Source: Promicromonospora thailandica
Lineage (GTDB): Bacteria; Actinomycetota; Actinomycetes; Actinomycetales; Cellulomonadaceae
NCBI RefSeq assembly: GCF_024171955.1
Contig: NZ_JAMTCS010000001.1
Location: forward strand, 496,001-560,000
Reading direction: 5' to 3'
Length of the DNA stretch: 64,000 nt
Part shown: piece after piece, positions 1 through 8,491 of the stretch
How the letters are laid out: each line of letters starts with the position of its first letter
Position numbering within the stretch: the stretch's first letter is position 1
Notes under the pieces: generated by a model
Told to the model about the DNA's origin: nothing
The model's input: only the letters and a program-made list of their open reading frames with translations
The model's database searches: none
Made by a program: the position numbers and the translations under genes

Positions 1-64
1 TCACATCGACGACTACGAGGACACCGCCAAGGGCTGCCACGTGGACGACGTCCAGGACGCCTGA
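1..64 (+). CDS. C-terminal end of an unidentified protein (5' partial)
   Basis: An open frame enters from the left edge (frame starting at base 2) and stops at TGA 62-64. It gives a 20-residue acidic tail ending HVDDVQDA. Codon choice is strongly G/C at third positions, like the genuine genes here. The tail is too short to assign a family. The gene converges on lysA and is followed at once by a strong hairpin, which supports a real 3' end. Confidence 0.55.
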   Translation, partial: HIDDYEDTAKGCHVDDVQDA

Positions 65-74
65 CCGGGCCGGG

Positions 75-125
75 ACAGCAGTACGGCGGGCGGGCGGCCA
101 CGTGGTCGCCCGCCCGCCGTGCTGT
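75..125. terminator. Bidirectional terminator hairpin between convergent genes
   Basis: A near-perfect inverted repeat of about 25 bp per arm is centred near base 100, with very GC-rich arms. It lies between the stop of the partial + strand gene (64) and the stop of lysA on the - strand (145). There is no U-run, as is common in high-GC actinobacteria. Confidence 0.7.
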
Positions 126-144
126 GCCGGCTCGTGTGCGGGGG

Positions 145-1506
145 TCAGCCCTGGTCGAGCCCCAGCAGGTCGTCCTCGGTCTCGCGGCGCACGAGCACCC
201 GCGACGCGCCGTCGGCCACCGCGACCACGGGCGGCCGGGGCAGCATGTTGTAGTTCGACGCCATGGACCGCCCGTAGGCGCCCGTCGCAGCCACGGCGAG
301 CAGGTCGCCCTCGCGCACGTCGGCGGGGAGCTGCACCTCGTGCACCACGATGTCGCCGGACTCGCAGTGCTTGCCCACCACGCGCGCCAGCACCGTCTCG
401 GCCGCGGACGACCGGCCCACGACCTCGGCGTGGTACGCCGCCCCGTACAGGGCCGGGCGGATGTTGTCGCTCATGCCGCCGTCGACCGACACGTAGGTGC
501 GCGTGAAGTCGGTGCCGTCGTCGGCGGAGACGGTGACCGGCTTGACCGTGCCCACGGTGTAGAGCGTGAGACCCGCCGGCCCGACGATCGCGCGGCCGGG
601 CTCGATCGAGAACCGCGGCAGGCTCGTGCCCAGGTCCTGGCAGACGCCGGCCACCGACTGCGCGATGTCCTTGGCGACGCGCTCGGGGTCGAGCGCGACG
701 TCGCCCGGCAGGTAGGCGATGCCGTAGCCCCCGCCGAGGTCGACCTCGTCGACCAGCACGCCCGACCGCTCGGCCAGGTCGGCGCGCAGGCGCAGCACCA
801 CGCGCGCCGCCGCCTCGAACCCGTCGGGGTCGAGGATCTGCGAGCCGATGTGCGAGTGGATGCCGAGCAGCCGCAGCTCCGGGTGCTTCAGCACCTGCAG
901 CAGCGCGGTCATGGCGGGGCTCTCGCCGCCGGACGCCGGGTTCACCGACAGCCCGAACTTCTGGTCCTCGTGCGCCGTGGCGATGTACTCGTGCCCGCCT
1001 GCGTGGACGCCGGTGGTGACCCGGACCATGACCGGCGCCACCACGCCCCGCTCGGCGGCGAGGCGGGCGACCCGCTCGATCTCGACCAGCGAGTCGACGA
1101 TGATGCGGCCCACGCCGGCGTCGAGAGCGCGCAGGATCTCGGCGTCGGACTTGTTGTTGCCGTGCAGGCCGATCTCGGCGCCCGGCACCTCGGCCCGCAG
1201 CGCGACGGCGAGCTCGCCGCCCGACGCCGTGTCGACGCGCAGGCCCTCCTCGCGCGCCCAGCGTGCGACCGCGACGGTGAGCAGCGCCTTGCCGGCGTAG
1301 TACACGTCGACACCCGTGCCGACGGCGCCGAACGCCGCCTCGAACGCCGTGCGGTAGGCCCGCGCACGCGTGCGGAAGTCGGCCTCGTCCAGCACGTACG
1401 CCGGGGTGCCGTGCTCGGCCGCGAGGTCGCGCACGTCGACACCCGCGACGGCGACCGCGCCGTCCGGCCGCCGCCCGACGCCGCTCGACCAGGGCGCGCC
1501 CGTCAC
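145..1506 (-). CDS. lysA: Diaminopimelate decarboxylase
   Basis: The 453-residue PLP enzyme decarboxylates meso-diaminopimelate to lysine, the last step of lysine synthesis in the cytosol. The fold-III PLP lysine is K73 in VYYAGKA. Further family motifs follow in order: HIGSQI, GGGYGI, EPGRAIVG and the substrate-binding CESGD near the C-terminus. Length is normal for the family. The GTG start at 1506 overlaps the argS stop as GTGA, so the two genes are translationally coupled. An argS-lysA pair is common in actinobacteria, often followed by hom-thr genes, but here a convergent gene follows instead. Confidence 0.97.
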   Translation of the reverse strand: MTGAPWSSGVGRRPDGAVAVAGVDVRDLAAEHGTPAYVLDEADFRTRARAYRTAFEAAFGAVGTGVDVYYAGKALLTVAVARWAREEGLRVDTASGGELAVALRAEVPGAEIGLHGNNKSDAEILRALDAGVGRIIVDSLVEIERVARLAAERGVVAPVMVRVTTGVHAGGHEYIATAHEDQKFGLSVNPASGGESPAMTALLQVLKHPELRLLGIHSHIGSQILDPDGFEAAARVVLRLRADLAERSGVLVDEVDLGGGYGIAYLPGDVALDPERVAKDIAQSVAGVCQDLGTSLPRFSIEPGRAIVGPAGLTLYTVGTVKPVTVSADDGTDFTRTYVSVDGGMSDNIRPALYGAAYHAEVVGRSSAAETVLARVVGKHCESGDIVVHEVQLPADVREGDLLAVAATGAYGRSMASNYNMLPRPPVVAVADGASRVLVRRETEDDLLGLDQG

Positions 1507-3164
1507 ATCCGCTCCGGGGCGCTCACGCCGAGCAGGTCGAGGCCGTTGGCCAGGACCGTGCGGACGGCGTCGTTGAGCCACAGGCGGGCGCGGTGCGCGT
1601 CGGTGACCTCCTCGTCGGGGTACGGCGTGACACGCAGACCGGCCTCGTCGTTGTACCAGGCGTGGAAGTCGCCGGCGAGCGCCTCGAGGTAGCGGGCCAC
1701 GCGGTGCGGCTCGCGCAGCTCGGCGGCCTGCGCCACGATCCGCGGGAACTCGGTGAGCCGGCCGATCAGCGCCGCCTCGGAGGGGTTGGAGAGCTGGGCC
1801 GGGTCGAACCCGTCCGCGCGGCGCACACCGCGCTCGACGGCCTTGGCGGCGAGCTGGACGGTGCGGCTGTGCGCGTACTGGACGTAGAAGACCGGGTTGT
1901 CGTTGGACTGCTTGATCATGTCCTCGCCCTGCAGCTCCAGCGGGGTGTCCGCGGGGTAGCGGGCCAGCGAGTAGCGCACGGCGTCCCGGCCGATCCACTC
2001 GACGAGGTCGCGCAGCTCGATGATGTTGCCCGCGCGCTTGGACAGCCTGGCCCCGCCGACGTTCACGAGCTGCCCGATGAGCACCTCGATGTTCGTCTCC
2101 GGGTCGTCGCCCGCGCAGGCCGCGATGGCCTTGAGTCGGTTGATGTAGCCGTGGTGGTCGGCGCCGAGCAGGTAGATCTTGCCCGGGAACCCGCGGTCCT
2201 TCTTCGACAGGTAGTACGCGGCGTCGGCGGCGAAGTACGTGGGCTCGCCGTTGGCCCGGATCATCACGCGGTCCTTGTCGTCCGTGAAGTCCGTGGTGCG
2301 CAGCCAGACCGCGCCCTCCTGCTCGAACACGTGGCCCTGCTCGCGCAGGCGCGCCACGGCCTTCTCGACGGCACCCGAGCTGTGCAGGTCCCGCTCGGAG
2401 AACCAGACGTCGAAGTGCACGCCGAAGCTCTCCAGCACCTCGCGGATCTCCGCGAGCTGGTGCGCGTAGCCGGCCTCGCGAGCCACGGCCACGGCCTCGT
2501 CGTGCGGCAGCTCGGGCAGGTCCGGGCGGTCCGCGAGCACCTTGGCGGCAAGCTCCTTGACGTACTCGCCGCGGTAGCCGCCCTCGGGGATCTCGCCGTC
2601 CGTGGCGCGCGCCAGCACGGACGCGCCGAACCGGTCCATCTGCGCGCCGGCGTCGTTGATGTAGTACTCGGCCGTCACGTCGGCGCCCGCGGCGCGCAGG
2701 ATGCGCGCGAGCGAGTCGCCCAGCGCGGCCCAGCGGGTGTGGCCGATGTGCAGCGGGCCGGTCGGGTTGGCGCTGATGTACTCGAGATTGATGACCTGGC
2801 CGGTCAGGGCGTCGCCCCGGCCGTACGCGGCCCCGGCCTCGACGATCGTGCGGGCCAGCTCGCCCGCGGCGGCGGCGTCGAGCGTGATGTTGAGGAAGCC
2901 CGGGCCGGCGACGTCCACGGCCTGGATGCCCGGCGTCGCGCCGAGGCGCGCGGCCAGGTCCTCCGCGAGCGCCCGCGGCGTCGTGCCCGCCTTCTTGGCG
3001 AGCTGGAGGGCCACGTTGGTGGCCCAGTCCCCGTGCTCTCGCTGCCGGGGTCGCTCCACGTGGACCGACGCCGGCACGGCGTCGGCGGGCAGGGCGAGTG
3101 TGCCGTCGGCGACGGCCGCGGCAAGGGCAGCGCTCAGCGCTTCGGAGAGCTCGGTAGGTGTCAC
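1503..3164 (-). CDS. argS: Arginyl-tRNA synthetase
   Basis: The 553-residue class I aminoacyl-tRNA synthetase charges tRNA-Arg with arginine. The HIGH signature is at residues 139-142 (GPLHIGHTRWA). A KMSKS-like loop appears as RLSKRAGN, and an N-terminal Arg-tRNA additional domain and C-terminal DALR anticodon-binding domain fit the length. The start is GTG at 3164: a -10 hexamer TAGAAT ends 6 nt upstream and no Shine-Dalgarno is present, so the mRNA is probably leaderless. It heads a two-gene operon with lysA, overlapping by 4 nt. Confidence 0.97.
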   Translation of the reverse strand: MTPTELSEALSAALAAAVADGTLALPADAVPASVHVERPRQREHGDWATNVALQLAKKAGTTPRALAEDLAARLGATPGIQAVDVAGPGFLNITLDAAAAGELARTIVEAGAAYGRGDALTGQVINLEYISANPTGPLHIGHTRWAALGDSLARILRAAGADVTAEYYINDAGAQMDRFGASVLARATDGEIPEGGYRGEYVKELAAKVLADRPDLPELPHDEAVAVAREAGYAHQLAEIREVLESFGVHFDVWFSERDLHSSGAVEKAVARLREQGHVFEQEGAVWLRTTDFTDDKDRVMIRANGEPTYFAADAAYYLSKKDRGFPGKIYLLGADHHGYINRLKAIAACAGDDPETNIEVLIGQLVNVGGARLSKRAGNIIELRDLVEWIGRDAVRYSLARYPADTPLELQGEDMIKQSNDNPVFYVQYAHSRTVQLAAKAVERGVRRADGFDPAQLSNPSEAALIGRLTEFPRIVAQAAELREPHRVARYLEALAGDFHAWYNDEAGLRVTPYPDEEVTDAHRARLWLNDAVRTVLANGLDLLGVSAPERM

Positions 3165-3170
3165 GTATCG

Positions 3171-3176
3171 ATTCTA
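3171..3176 (-). promoter_or_regulatory. -10 element of leaderless argS promoter
   Basis: On the - strand TAGAAT is followed by exactly 6 nt and then the argS GTG. This is the same geometry as at many other starts in the window, so transcription probably begins at or next to the start codon. Confidence 0.6.
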
Positions 3177-3243
3177 CGGGCGCACGGGGACACCGAGCCC
3201 GCGCTTTCCACAGGCCGGGAACCGGCACGGGGCCACGGTGCGG

Positions 3244-3281
3244 GACGGCGGCCGGTGCACCCGGGTGCACCGGCCGCCGTC
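3244..3281 (-). terminator. 38-bp perfect palindrome after the sigma/anti-sigma-like operon
   Basis: The two 19-bp arms are exactly complementary with no spacer. They start 9 bp beyond the stop codon (3290-3292) of the - strand gene and sit upstream of argS. Position and GC-rich stem indicate a transcription terminator that insulates argS. Confidence 0.65.
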
Positions 3282-3289
3282 GGCCGAGG

Positions 3290-4903
3290 TCAGGACGAGG
3301 TGAGCCCCGCCGCGTCCAGGGACGCGAGGATCTGCCACCAGCGCTCCTCGGTCGCCCCGGCCCCCTCGTACCGCACCGTGAACGCCTTGCGCCCGTCGGC
3401 CGTGAGGTGGAAGGTGGCGCGGCCCAGGAAGGTCGGCTCACCGGTCTGGTCGTCGGTCCCGACGGTCACGGTGCCGCGCGTCGTACCCCGTGGCTCGTAC
3501 CGGTACCCGCGCTCCTCGAGCGCGACCGGCTGGTCGTAGGCCTCCGCGTCCCAGAGCTCGAACGAGAGGTCCTCCCAGGTGTCCGGCGAGTCGCTGCTCC
3601 AGACGCCCCAGGACCCCTCGTCGCTCCGCAGACCGGGCGGCAGCGCGAGGCGGATGCCCTCGAACGTCGCCGGCTCCCAGTCCGCCGGCGGGTCCTGGAG
3701 CAACGGCTCCGCGGGGTCCAGCGCCTCGTAGCCGGGGGCCCCCTCGGTCGCACCCGGGCCGAAGCCGAGGCCGCCGAGGATCGCCGTGAGCTCGCCGTCG
3801 AGGTTGCCGGCGCCGGCGTACCCGGAGAGGTTCACCGTGTAGCTCCTGCCCCCGGCACGGCGAACCTCGGCGTAGGCGCGGTACTCGCCGTCGAACCGCT
3901 CGACCAGCACGGTCGACGCGTCGGCGTCGGCCAGCTCGAACCGGTAGAAGTCCGGGAAGGACGCGATGTCGGCGAGCGACTCGGTGTTCTCCAGCCGGTC
4001 GGCCACGGCGATCTCCAGCTCGGCCGTGCCGTCCGGCCGGCGCAGCAGGACGGTGTCGGACGGGTGCTCGTCGCCCTGCGCGCCCACCGGTGCCCAGTCG
4101 CCGGGCGCGGCGTACGTCAGTCCGTGGAGCTCGGACCGCGCCCAGCCCGCGGGCGGCTCCGTGGTCTCCAGCAGCGGCAGGTCCTCCTGGACGGCCGACG
4201 GCGGTTCGTCCGGCCCGGTGGGGGCGCCGTCCACGCGCACCGACTCGACGAGCCGCTCGAAGGTCTCCTGGGGCGCGTCGTCGCCCGTGAGGCTCATGGT
4301 CAGACGCACCACCGCCCCGGAGGTCAGCTCGACGTCCAGCTCTCCGACGAAGTCGCCGTCGCCGTCCCCGCGCTCCCAGTACCCCGGCAGCTCGACGTCG
4401 CCGGCCGAATACCACGACCACCGGGCAGCCGCGGCGCCGGGCACGTCGACATCGGTCACCGGGTTCCCGACCAGCTCGCCGACGAGCGGCGCACCCTGCG
4501 CGGGGTCGACCGCGACCCACGAGGGAGCGTGCTCGATCACCTCCATGTCGTCGTCCGGGATCACGGGGTCGAGCCCCCACATCGGGTCGCCCGTGGGGCT
4601 GAACTCCTGGTAGTCGTCCGGCAGCTCGAAGACCAGACCGTCGGAGCGGACCTCCGCCGGCCCCTCGTCCTGTACCCACGGCAGGAACGCGGGGAGCACC
4701 GGCCGCTGGAGCACCAGGGCAGTCCCCGCCGTGGCCACGGCCACCAGCAGGAGCGCCGCCGCTCCCCCGATCACGCCGCGCCGGGTGCGCTCGTGCCGGA
4801 TCGCGCGCCGGGCCATCGCCTCGCCGTCGATCCCGTCCACGGGCCCGACCTGGGCCGCCGCGTCGTGGATCAGGCCCACCAGGGTGTCGCTCTGCTCCTT
4901 CAT
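3290..4903 (-). CDS. Membrane-anchored protein coupled to a SigE-family sigma factor
   Basis: The product has 537 residues: a short cytosolic N-terminus (about 1-36), one transmembrane segment (about 37-62, Ala/Val/Leu-rich), then a large outside domain with no recognised family. The extracellular part contains several similar blocks in which a Pro-rich stretch precedes a beta-rich lobe. Its ATG overlaps the sigma-factor stop as ATGA. The single-pass topology and coupling suggest an anti-sigma or sensor role. This is inference, because no canonical zinc anti-sigma motif is visible. Confidence 0.75.
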   Translation of the reverse strand: MKEQSDTLVGLIHDAAAQVGPVDGIDGEAMARRAIRHERTRRGVIGGAAALLLVAVATAGTALVLQRPVLPAFLPWVQDEGPAEVRSDGLVFELPDDYQEFSPTGDPMWGLDPVIPDDDMEVIEHAPSWVAVDPAQGAPLVGELVGNPVTDVDVPGAAAARWSWYSAGDVELPGYWERGDGDGDFVGELDVELTSGAVVRLTMSLTGDDAPQETFERLVESVRVDGAPTGPDEPPSAVQEDLPLLETTEPPAGWARSELHGLTYAAPGDWAPVGAQGDEHPSDTVLLRRPDGTAELEIAVADRLENTESLADIASFPDFYRFELADADASTVLVERFDGEYRAYAEVRRAGGRSYTVNLSGYAGAGNLDGELTAILGGLGFGPGATEGAPGYEALDPAEPLLQDPPADWEPATFEGIRLALPPGLRSDEGSWGVWSSDSPDTWEDLSFELWDAEAYDQPVALEERGYRYEPRGTTRGTVTVGTDDQTGEPTFLGRATFHLTADGRKAFTVRYEGAGATEERWWQILASLDAAGLTSS

Positions 4904-5490
4904 CGCTGCGCCTCCTTCCGCGAGGTGTGGGATCTGTCGGTACCCGCGGGCGGCTCGGTGCCGAGCAGGGTCCGCAGCCGGTCGAGCCCGCGCGACGCCC
5001 CCGACTTCACCGCGCCCACCGAGATCCCGAGATCGTCGGCGGTCTGCTTCTCGGTCCGGTCCAGCAGGTAGCGCAGGACGACGACGCGCCGCTGCCCCGC
5101 GGGGAGCTGCCGCAGCGCCCGCACCAGCGCGTCGCGGTCGACGACGTGCTGCGTGCCGTCGGGCGCGGAACCCGGCCGGAGGTCGGTCGGGGACACCAGG
5201 ACGTCCCTCTTGGTCCGGCGCCAGGCATCGATCCTGGCCGTCGCGATCACCCGGCGCGCGTAGGCGAACGGGTCGCCGTCGCCGACCTTGCCCCAGGCCC
5301 GGTAGGTGCGCTCCAGCGCGAGCTGCACCAGATCGGCGGCCCGGTGCGTGTCGCCGCACAGCAGGTACGCGATGCGGGACAGCTCGGGCGACCGGTCCCG
5401 CGCGAACGCGGTGAAGCGTTCGGCGGCCGTGCCCGTGGTCACCACCCGCGCACGGGAGTCGTCGAGGACCACCGCGTCATCGCCCGCCAT
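4900..5490 (-). CDS. RNA polymerase sigma-70 factor, SigE-family ECF type
   Basis: The 196-residue protein has region 2 at about residues 20-90 (ELSRIAYLLCGD, then DLVQLALERTYRAW) and region 4 at about 125-180 (LPAGQRRVVVLRYL, then a helix-turn-helix DLGISVGAVKS). This is the short ECF group common in Streptomyces and relatives. ATG 5490 is chosen because GAGG lies 8 nt upstream; an in-frame GTG at 5499 is possible. The stop overlaps the start of the membrane protein by 4 nt, pairing the sigma factor with a probable regulator. Confidence 0.9.
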   Translation of the reverse strand: MAGDDAVVLDDSRARVVTTGTAAERFTAFARDRSPELSRIAYLLCGDTHRAADLVQLALERTYRAWGKVGDGDPFAYARRVIATARIDAWRRTKRDVLVSPTDLRPGSAPDGTQHVVDRDALVRALRQLPAGQRRVVVLRYLLDRTEKQTADDLGISVGAVKSGASRGLDRLRTLLGTEPPAGTDRSHTSRKEAQR

Positions 5491-5650
5491 GCCCACCACC
5501 TCGTTCGTCGCCTGCGCGCCGGTCCGCGCGCCCCTCGGTCCGTGCTCTTCGCGGAATCACGGCACACAGACGCAGGTGACGGCCAGAAGGTTGCCGGGCT
5601 GCGCGGCACGGCTCACAGCAATGGATGCACACTCGGGCCCGCTTACCTGG

Positions 5651-5656
5651 TAGTCT
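5651..5656 (+). promoter_or_regulatory. Possible -10 element of tRNA-Arg promoter
   Basis: TAGTCT lies 44 bp before the mature tRNA 5' end and fits the actinobacterial TANNNT consensus. No convincing -35 was seen, so the call is tentative. Confidence 0.35.
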
Positions 5657-5700
5657 CACTTCGGCCGTCAGGGGAGCATCTTCTCCCCGTCAGCGGCCTC

Positions 5701-5776
5701 GCGCCTGTAGCTCAGTGGATAGAGCGTCTGCCTCCGGAGCAGAAGGTCGGGGGTTCGAATCCCTTCAGGCGCACCA
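5701..5776 (+). tRNA. tRNA-Arg (anticodon CCG)
   Basis: This is a full 76-nt cloverleaf. The 7-bp acceptor stem GCGCCTG/CAGGCGC is perfect and the D stem is GCTC/GAGC. The anticodon stem TCTGC/GCAGA encloses CTCCGGA, and the T loop is TTCGAAT. The 3' ACCA is encoded. Anticodon CCG reads CGG, a frequent Arg codon in this GC-rich genome. A strong hairpin follows. Confidence 0.97.
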
Positions 5777-5780
5777 CCCG

Positions 5781-5825
5781 GAAAGGGCTCCTCACCAGGC
5801 ATTATGCCGAATGAGGGGCCCTTTC
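5781..5825 (+). terminator. Terminator of tRNA-Arg
   Basis: A 14-bp stem (one G-U pair) with arms at 5781-5794 and 5812-5825 begins 4 bp after the CCA end of the tRNA. Confidence 0.75.
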
Positions 5826-6038
5826 GCTGTCCCGAGCCGGGAGTGGTTCGCCATCCGGTCGGCCTCCCACGGTAAAGTCCAGGGCGCCTGGTCCCGTCGT
5901 CCCAGCTCCTCGGAGCCGGCCACTCCCACTGATACCCCTTCCGTGCGCAGCGTCGCGTGCTCAGTCCTGTCCACCCGGACCGGGTCTCGCGACCACGGTC
6001 CTCGGGGCGCGCGCCCCAGAGCCCGAAGGAACCGCTGC

Positions 6039-7577
6039 GTGTCGCACACACCCGATCCCACCCCGGCACCGGAAGCCGCAGCCGGGGCCCCCGAGGCGGC
6101 CGCGTCCGGTTCGTTCCGGGCTGCGTTCAGCTCCGTGAAGACGTTCCGCACCGAGGTGCTGGCAGGCCTGGTGGTGGCTCTGGCCCTGATCCCGGAGGCG
6201 ATCGCGTTCTCGATCATCGCGGGCGTCGACCCGCGGATCGGGCTGTTCGCGTCGTTCACGATGGCCGTGACCGTGGCGTTCCTCGGCGGGCGCCCGGCCA
6301 TGATCTCCGCCGCGACGGGCGCGGTCGCACTGGTCGTCGCGCCGGTAATGCGCGAGCACGGGCTGGATTATCTCATCGCCACCGTCATTCTCGGCGGGAT
6401 CATCCAGGTGGTGCTGGGCGTGCTCGGGATCGCCAAGATCATGCGGTTCATCCCGCGGTCGGTGATGGTCGGCTTCGTCAACGCCCTGGCGATCCTCATC
6501 TTCCTGTCCCAGCTGCCGCACCTGGTCGGCGTGCCGTGGGTGGTCTACCCGCTGGTCGCCGTCGGCATCCTGATCATCGTGCTCCTGCCCCGGTGGACCA
6601 GGGCTGTCCCTGCTCCACTGGTGGCCATCGTGTTGCTGACCGTCGCGGTGGTCGTCGCGGGCATCAGCGTGCCGACCGTCGGCGACGAGGGCGCCCTGCC
6701 CGAGTCGCTGCCCACCCTCATCTTCCCGAACGTGCCGCTCACCCTCGAGACGCTGCAGATCATCGCCCCGTACGCCCTGGCGATGGCACTGGTCGGCATC
6801 CTGGAGTCGCTGCTGACCGCCAAGCTGGTCGACGACGTGACCGACACCCACTCGAACAAGACCCGCGAAGCCTGGGGCCAGGGCGCCGCCAACATCGTCA
6901 CGGGCTTCTTCGGGGGCATGGGCGGCTGCGCCATGATCGGCCAGACCATGATCAACGTGAAGTCTTCCGGGGCGCGCACGCGGCTCTCGACGTTCCTGGC
7001 CGGCGTGTTCCTGCTGATCCTCGTGGTGGGCCTCGGCGACGTGGTGGCGATCATGCCGATGGCGGCACTGGTGGCCGTGATGATCATGGTCTCCGTCGGC
7101 ACGTTCGACTGGCACTCGATCCGCCCGGCCACGCTGCGTCGGATGCCGAAGTCCGAGACCACGGTCATGCTCGCGACCGTCGCGGTCACAGTGGCGACGC
7201 ACAACCTCGCCTACGGCGTGATCGTCGGAGTGCTCGTCGCGATGGTGCTGTTCGCCAACCGGGTCGCCCACTTCACCTCGGTCCGGCGCCTGGACGCCTC
7301 GGACGCCGACGGCCAGCGCGTCTACGCCGTCGAGGGCGAGCTGTTCTTCGCCTCGTCCAACGACCTCGTCTACCAGTTCGACTACGCGGGCGATCCGGAG
7401 AACGTGGTGATCGACATGACCGACGCGCACATCTGGGACGCCTCGACCGTGGCCACGCTGGACGCGATCACCACCAGGTACGCGGCCAAGGGCAAGACCG
7501 TGACGATCGTCGGGATGAACGACGACTCCGCCGCCCGCCACGAACGGCTCGCCGGGAACCTCGGCACCGGTCACTGA
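6039..7577 (+). CDS. SulP-family inorganic anion transporter with STAS domain
   Basis: The 512-residue SLC26/SulP permease has a hydrophobic core of 10-14 membrane segments from about residue 35 to 400, beginning EVLAGLVVALALIPEAIAFS, the family signature. A C-terminal cytosolic STAS domain follows (about 420-500, with VVIDMTDAHIWDASTVATLD). Substrates of the family are sulfate, bicarbonate or other anions; the substrate here cannot be read. GTG 6039 is chosen because GAAGGA lies 8 nt upstream, and the open frame before it runs through the tRNA and is not coding. The gene is monocistronic. Confidence 0.93.
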   Translation: MSHTPDPTPAPEAAAGAPEAAASGSFRAAFSSVKTFRTEVLAGLVVALALIPEAIAFSIIAGVDPRIGLFASFTMAVTVAFLGGRPAMISAATGAVALVVAPVMREHGLDYLIATVILGGIIQVVLGVLGIAKIMRFIPRSVMVGFVNALAILIFLSQLPHLVGVPWVVYPLVAVGILIIVLLPRWTRAVPAPLVAIVLLTVAVVVAGISVPTVGDEGALPESLPTLIFPNVPLTLETLQIIAPYALAMALVGILESLLTAKLVDDVTDTHSNKTREAWGQGAANIVTGFFGGMGGCAMIGQTMINVKSSGARTRLSTFLAGVFLLILVVGLGDVVAIMPMAALVAVMIMVSVGTFDWHSIRPATLRRMPKSETTVMLATVAVTVATHNLAYGVIVGVLVAMVLFANRVAHFTSVRRLDASDADGQRVYAVEGELFFASSNDLVYQFDYAGDPENVVIDMTDAHIWDASTVATLDAITTRYAAKGKTVTIVGMNDDSAARHERLAGNLGTGH

Positions 7578-7779
7578 CCCGGCGAGTCCCGCCTGACATG
7601 CCGCTGCTCTTGCCCTGTGTGCGGTGAAAGAGGATTCGGCGGCGCGCGTGCAAGTCCCGGCTGACCCAGCGACCTGCCCGATTCGGGGCCAGGTCTCGTC
7701 TCAGGTCGAGCGGCTCCGGCACGCCCCTGCCGACGGCAGGATGATCACGCGACCCCCGACGATCTGAGATCCTCCTTGC

Positions 7780-8085
7780 GTGAGCGCGCCCACCACACTC
7801 GTCATCGATGACCTCCGCCGGGCGCTCGACCGCGTTCTCGACGACGTCGCTGCAACCCTGGGCGATCGTGTCGAGCTCGACGGCGGCCTCTACTGGCAGG
7901 TACCCGTCGACGAGCTCGGCAGCAACGACCCCGACACGGTCGACCTCACCGCCGGAGACCTCGTCGACGACCTCGAGACCATGCGCGACCTCCTCGCGAG
8001 CACCGGACCGACGCCCGCCCTCTGGCACGAGCTCAACCACCTGGTCGGCATCCTCCGCGCCCTGGAGGCCAGGACTCTCCCCTGA
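7780..8085 (+). CDS. Small acidic protein of unknown function
   Basis: The 101-residue acidic protein starts at GTG. It is rich in Asp/Leu with a predicted helical bundle (DDLRRALDRVLDDVAATL, later LETMRDLLAS and LVGILRALEA). Codon use is typical of real genes here. No domain was recognised and no clear ribosome-binding site precedes the start. About 200 bp separate it from the SulP gene, in which nothing else was seen. It is followed 46 bp later by the cupin gene. Confidence 0.6.
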   Translation: MSAPTTLVIDDLRRALDRVLDDVAATLGDRVELDGGLYWQVPVDELGSNDPDTVDLTAGDLVDDLETMRDLLASTGPTPALWHELNHLVGILRALEARTLP

Positions 8086-8226
8086 CGCCCGCCAGCCACG
8101 TGGTTCCCGCGGCGCCTGCCAGACTGCCCCGATGTCGTTCCGCAAGATCTCCCTCGACGGCCGCTGACCGTCGTCGCCGGCCCGCGACCGCCGTCCGACG
8201 ACGGGTTCCGCTCCGATCGGGTCCAG

Positions 8227-8478
8227 GTGCTGCACTGGAACGTCGACGGCCCCTTCGGGGACGACGGGACCCACCTCCACCGGGCGAGCGACGAGGTCTA
8301 CGTGGTGCTGGAGGGCTCGATCGAGCTGGAGATCGACGGGGCGTCCGTCGAGGTCGTGGCCGGTGAGGCGGTCACCGTCGGCGCGGGCGTCCCGCACGCG
8401 CTCGTCGCCGTCCACCACCCCGCGCGCGGCCTGACCATCCGTGGACCCGCGATCAACGACAAGGTGGTGCGCCCGTAG
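8227..8478 (+). CDS. Cupin-domain protein, N-terminal part probably displaced by a frameshift
   Basis: The intact frame gives 83 residues of a single cupin barrel: THLHRASDEVYVVLEGSIELEI (metal-site histidines and glutamate), then GEAVTVGAGVPHAL. The frame stays open upstream of GTG 8227 but has no good start. ATG 8132, 6 nt after a CAGACT -10 element, begins MSFRKISLDGR in another frame and stops at 8167. Adding one base near 8160 would join the two into a roughly 115-residue cupin protein. So the gene is either a true frameshift mutant, a sequencing error, or starts late. The function of the cupin is unknown. Confidence 0.65.
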   Translation: MLHWNVDGPFGDDGTHLHRASDEVYVVLEGSIELEIDGASVEVVAGEAVTVGAGVPHALVAVHHPARGLTIRGPAINDKVVRP

Positions 8479-8491
8479 AGTCCACGCTGCC

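Noticed and set aside
5701-5776. tRNA-Arg as an integration site for a mobile element
   Set aside because: No integrase, direct repeat of the tRNA 3' end or compositional change was found downstream. The next gene is an ordinary transporter.
5625-6038. N-terminal extension of the SulP transporter back to 5625
   Set aside because: The extension would run through the tRNA and its terminator. GTG 6039 has a good ribosome-binding site and gives a normal-length protein.
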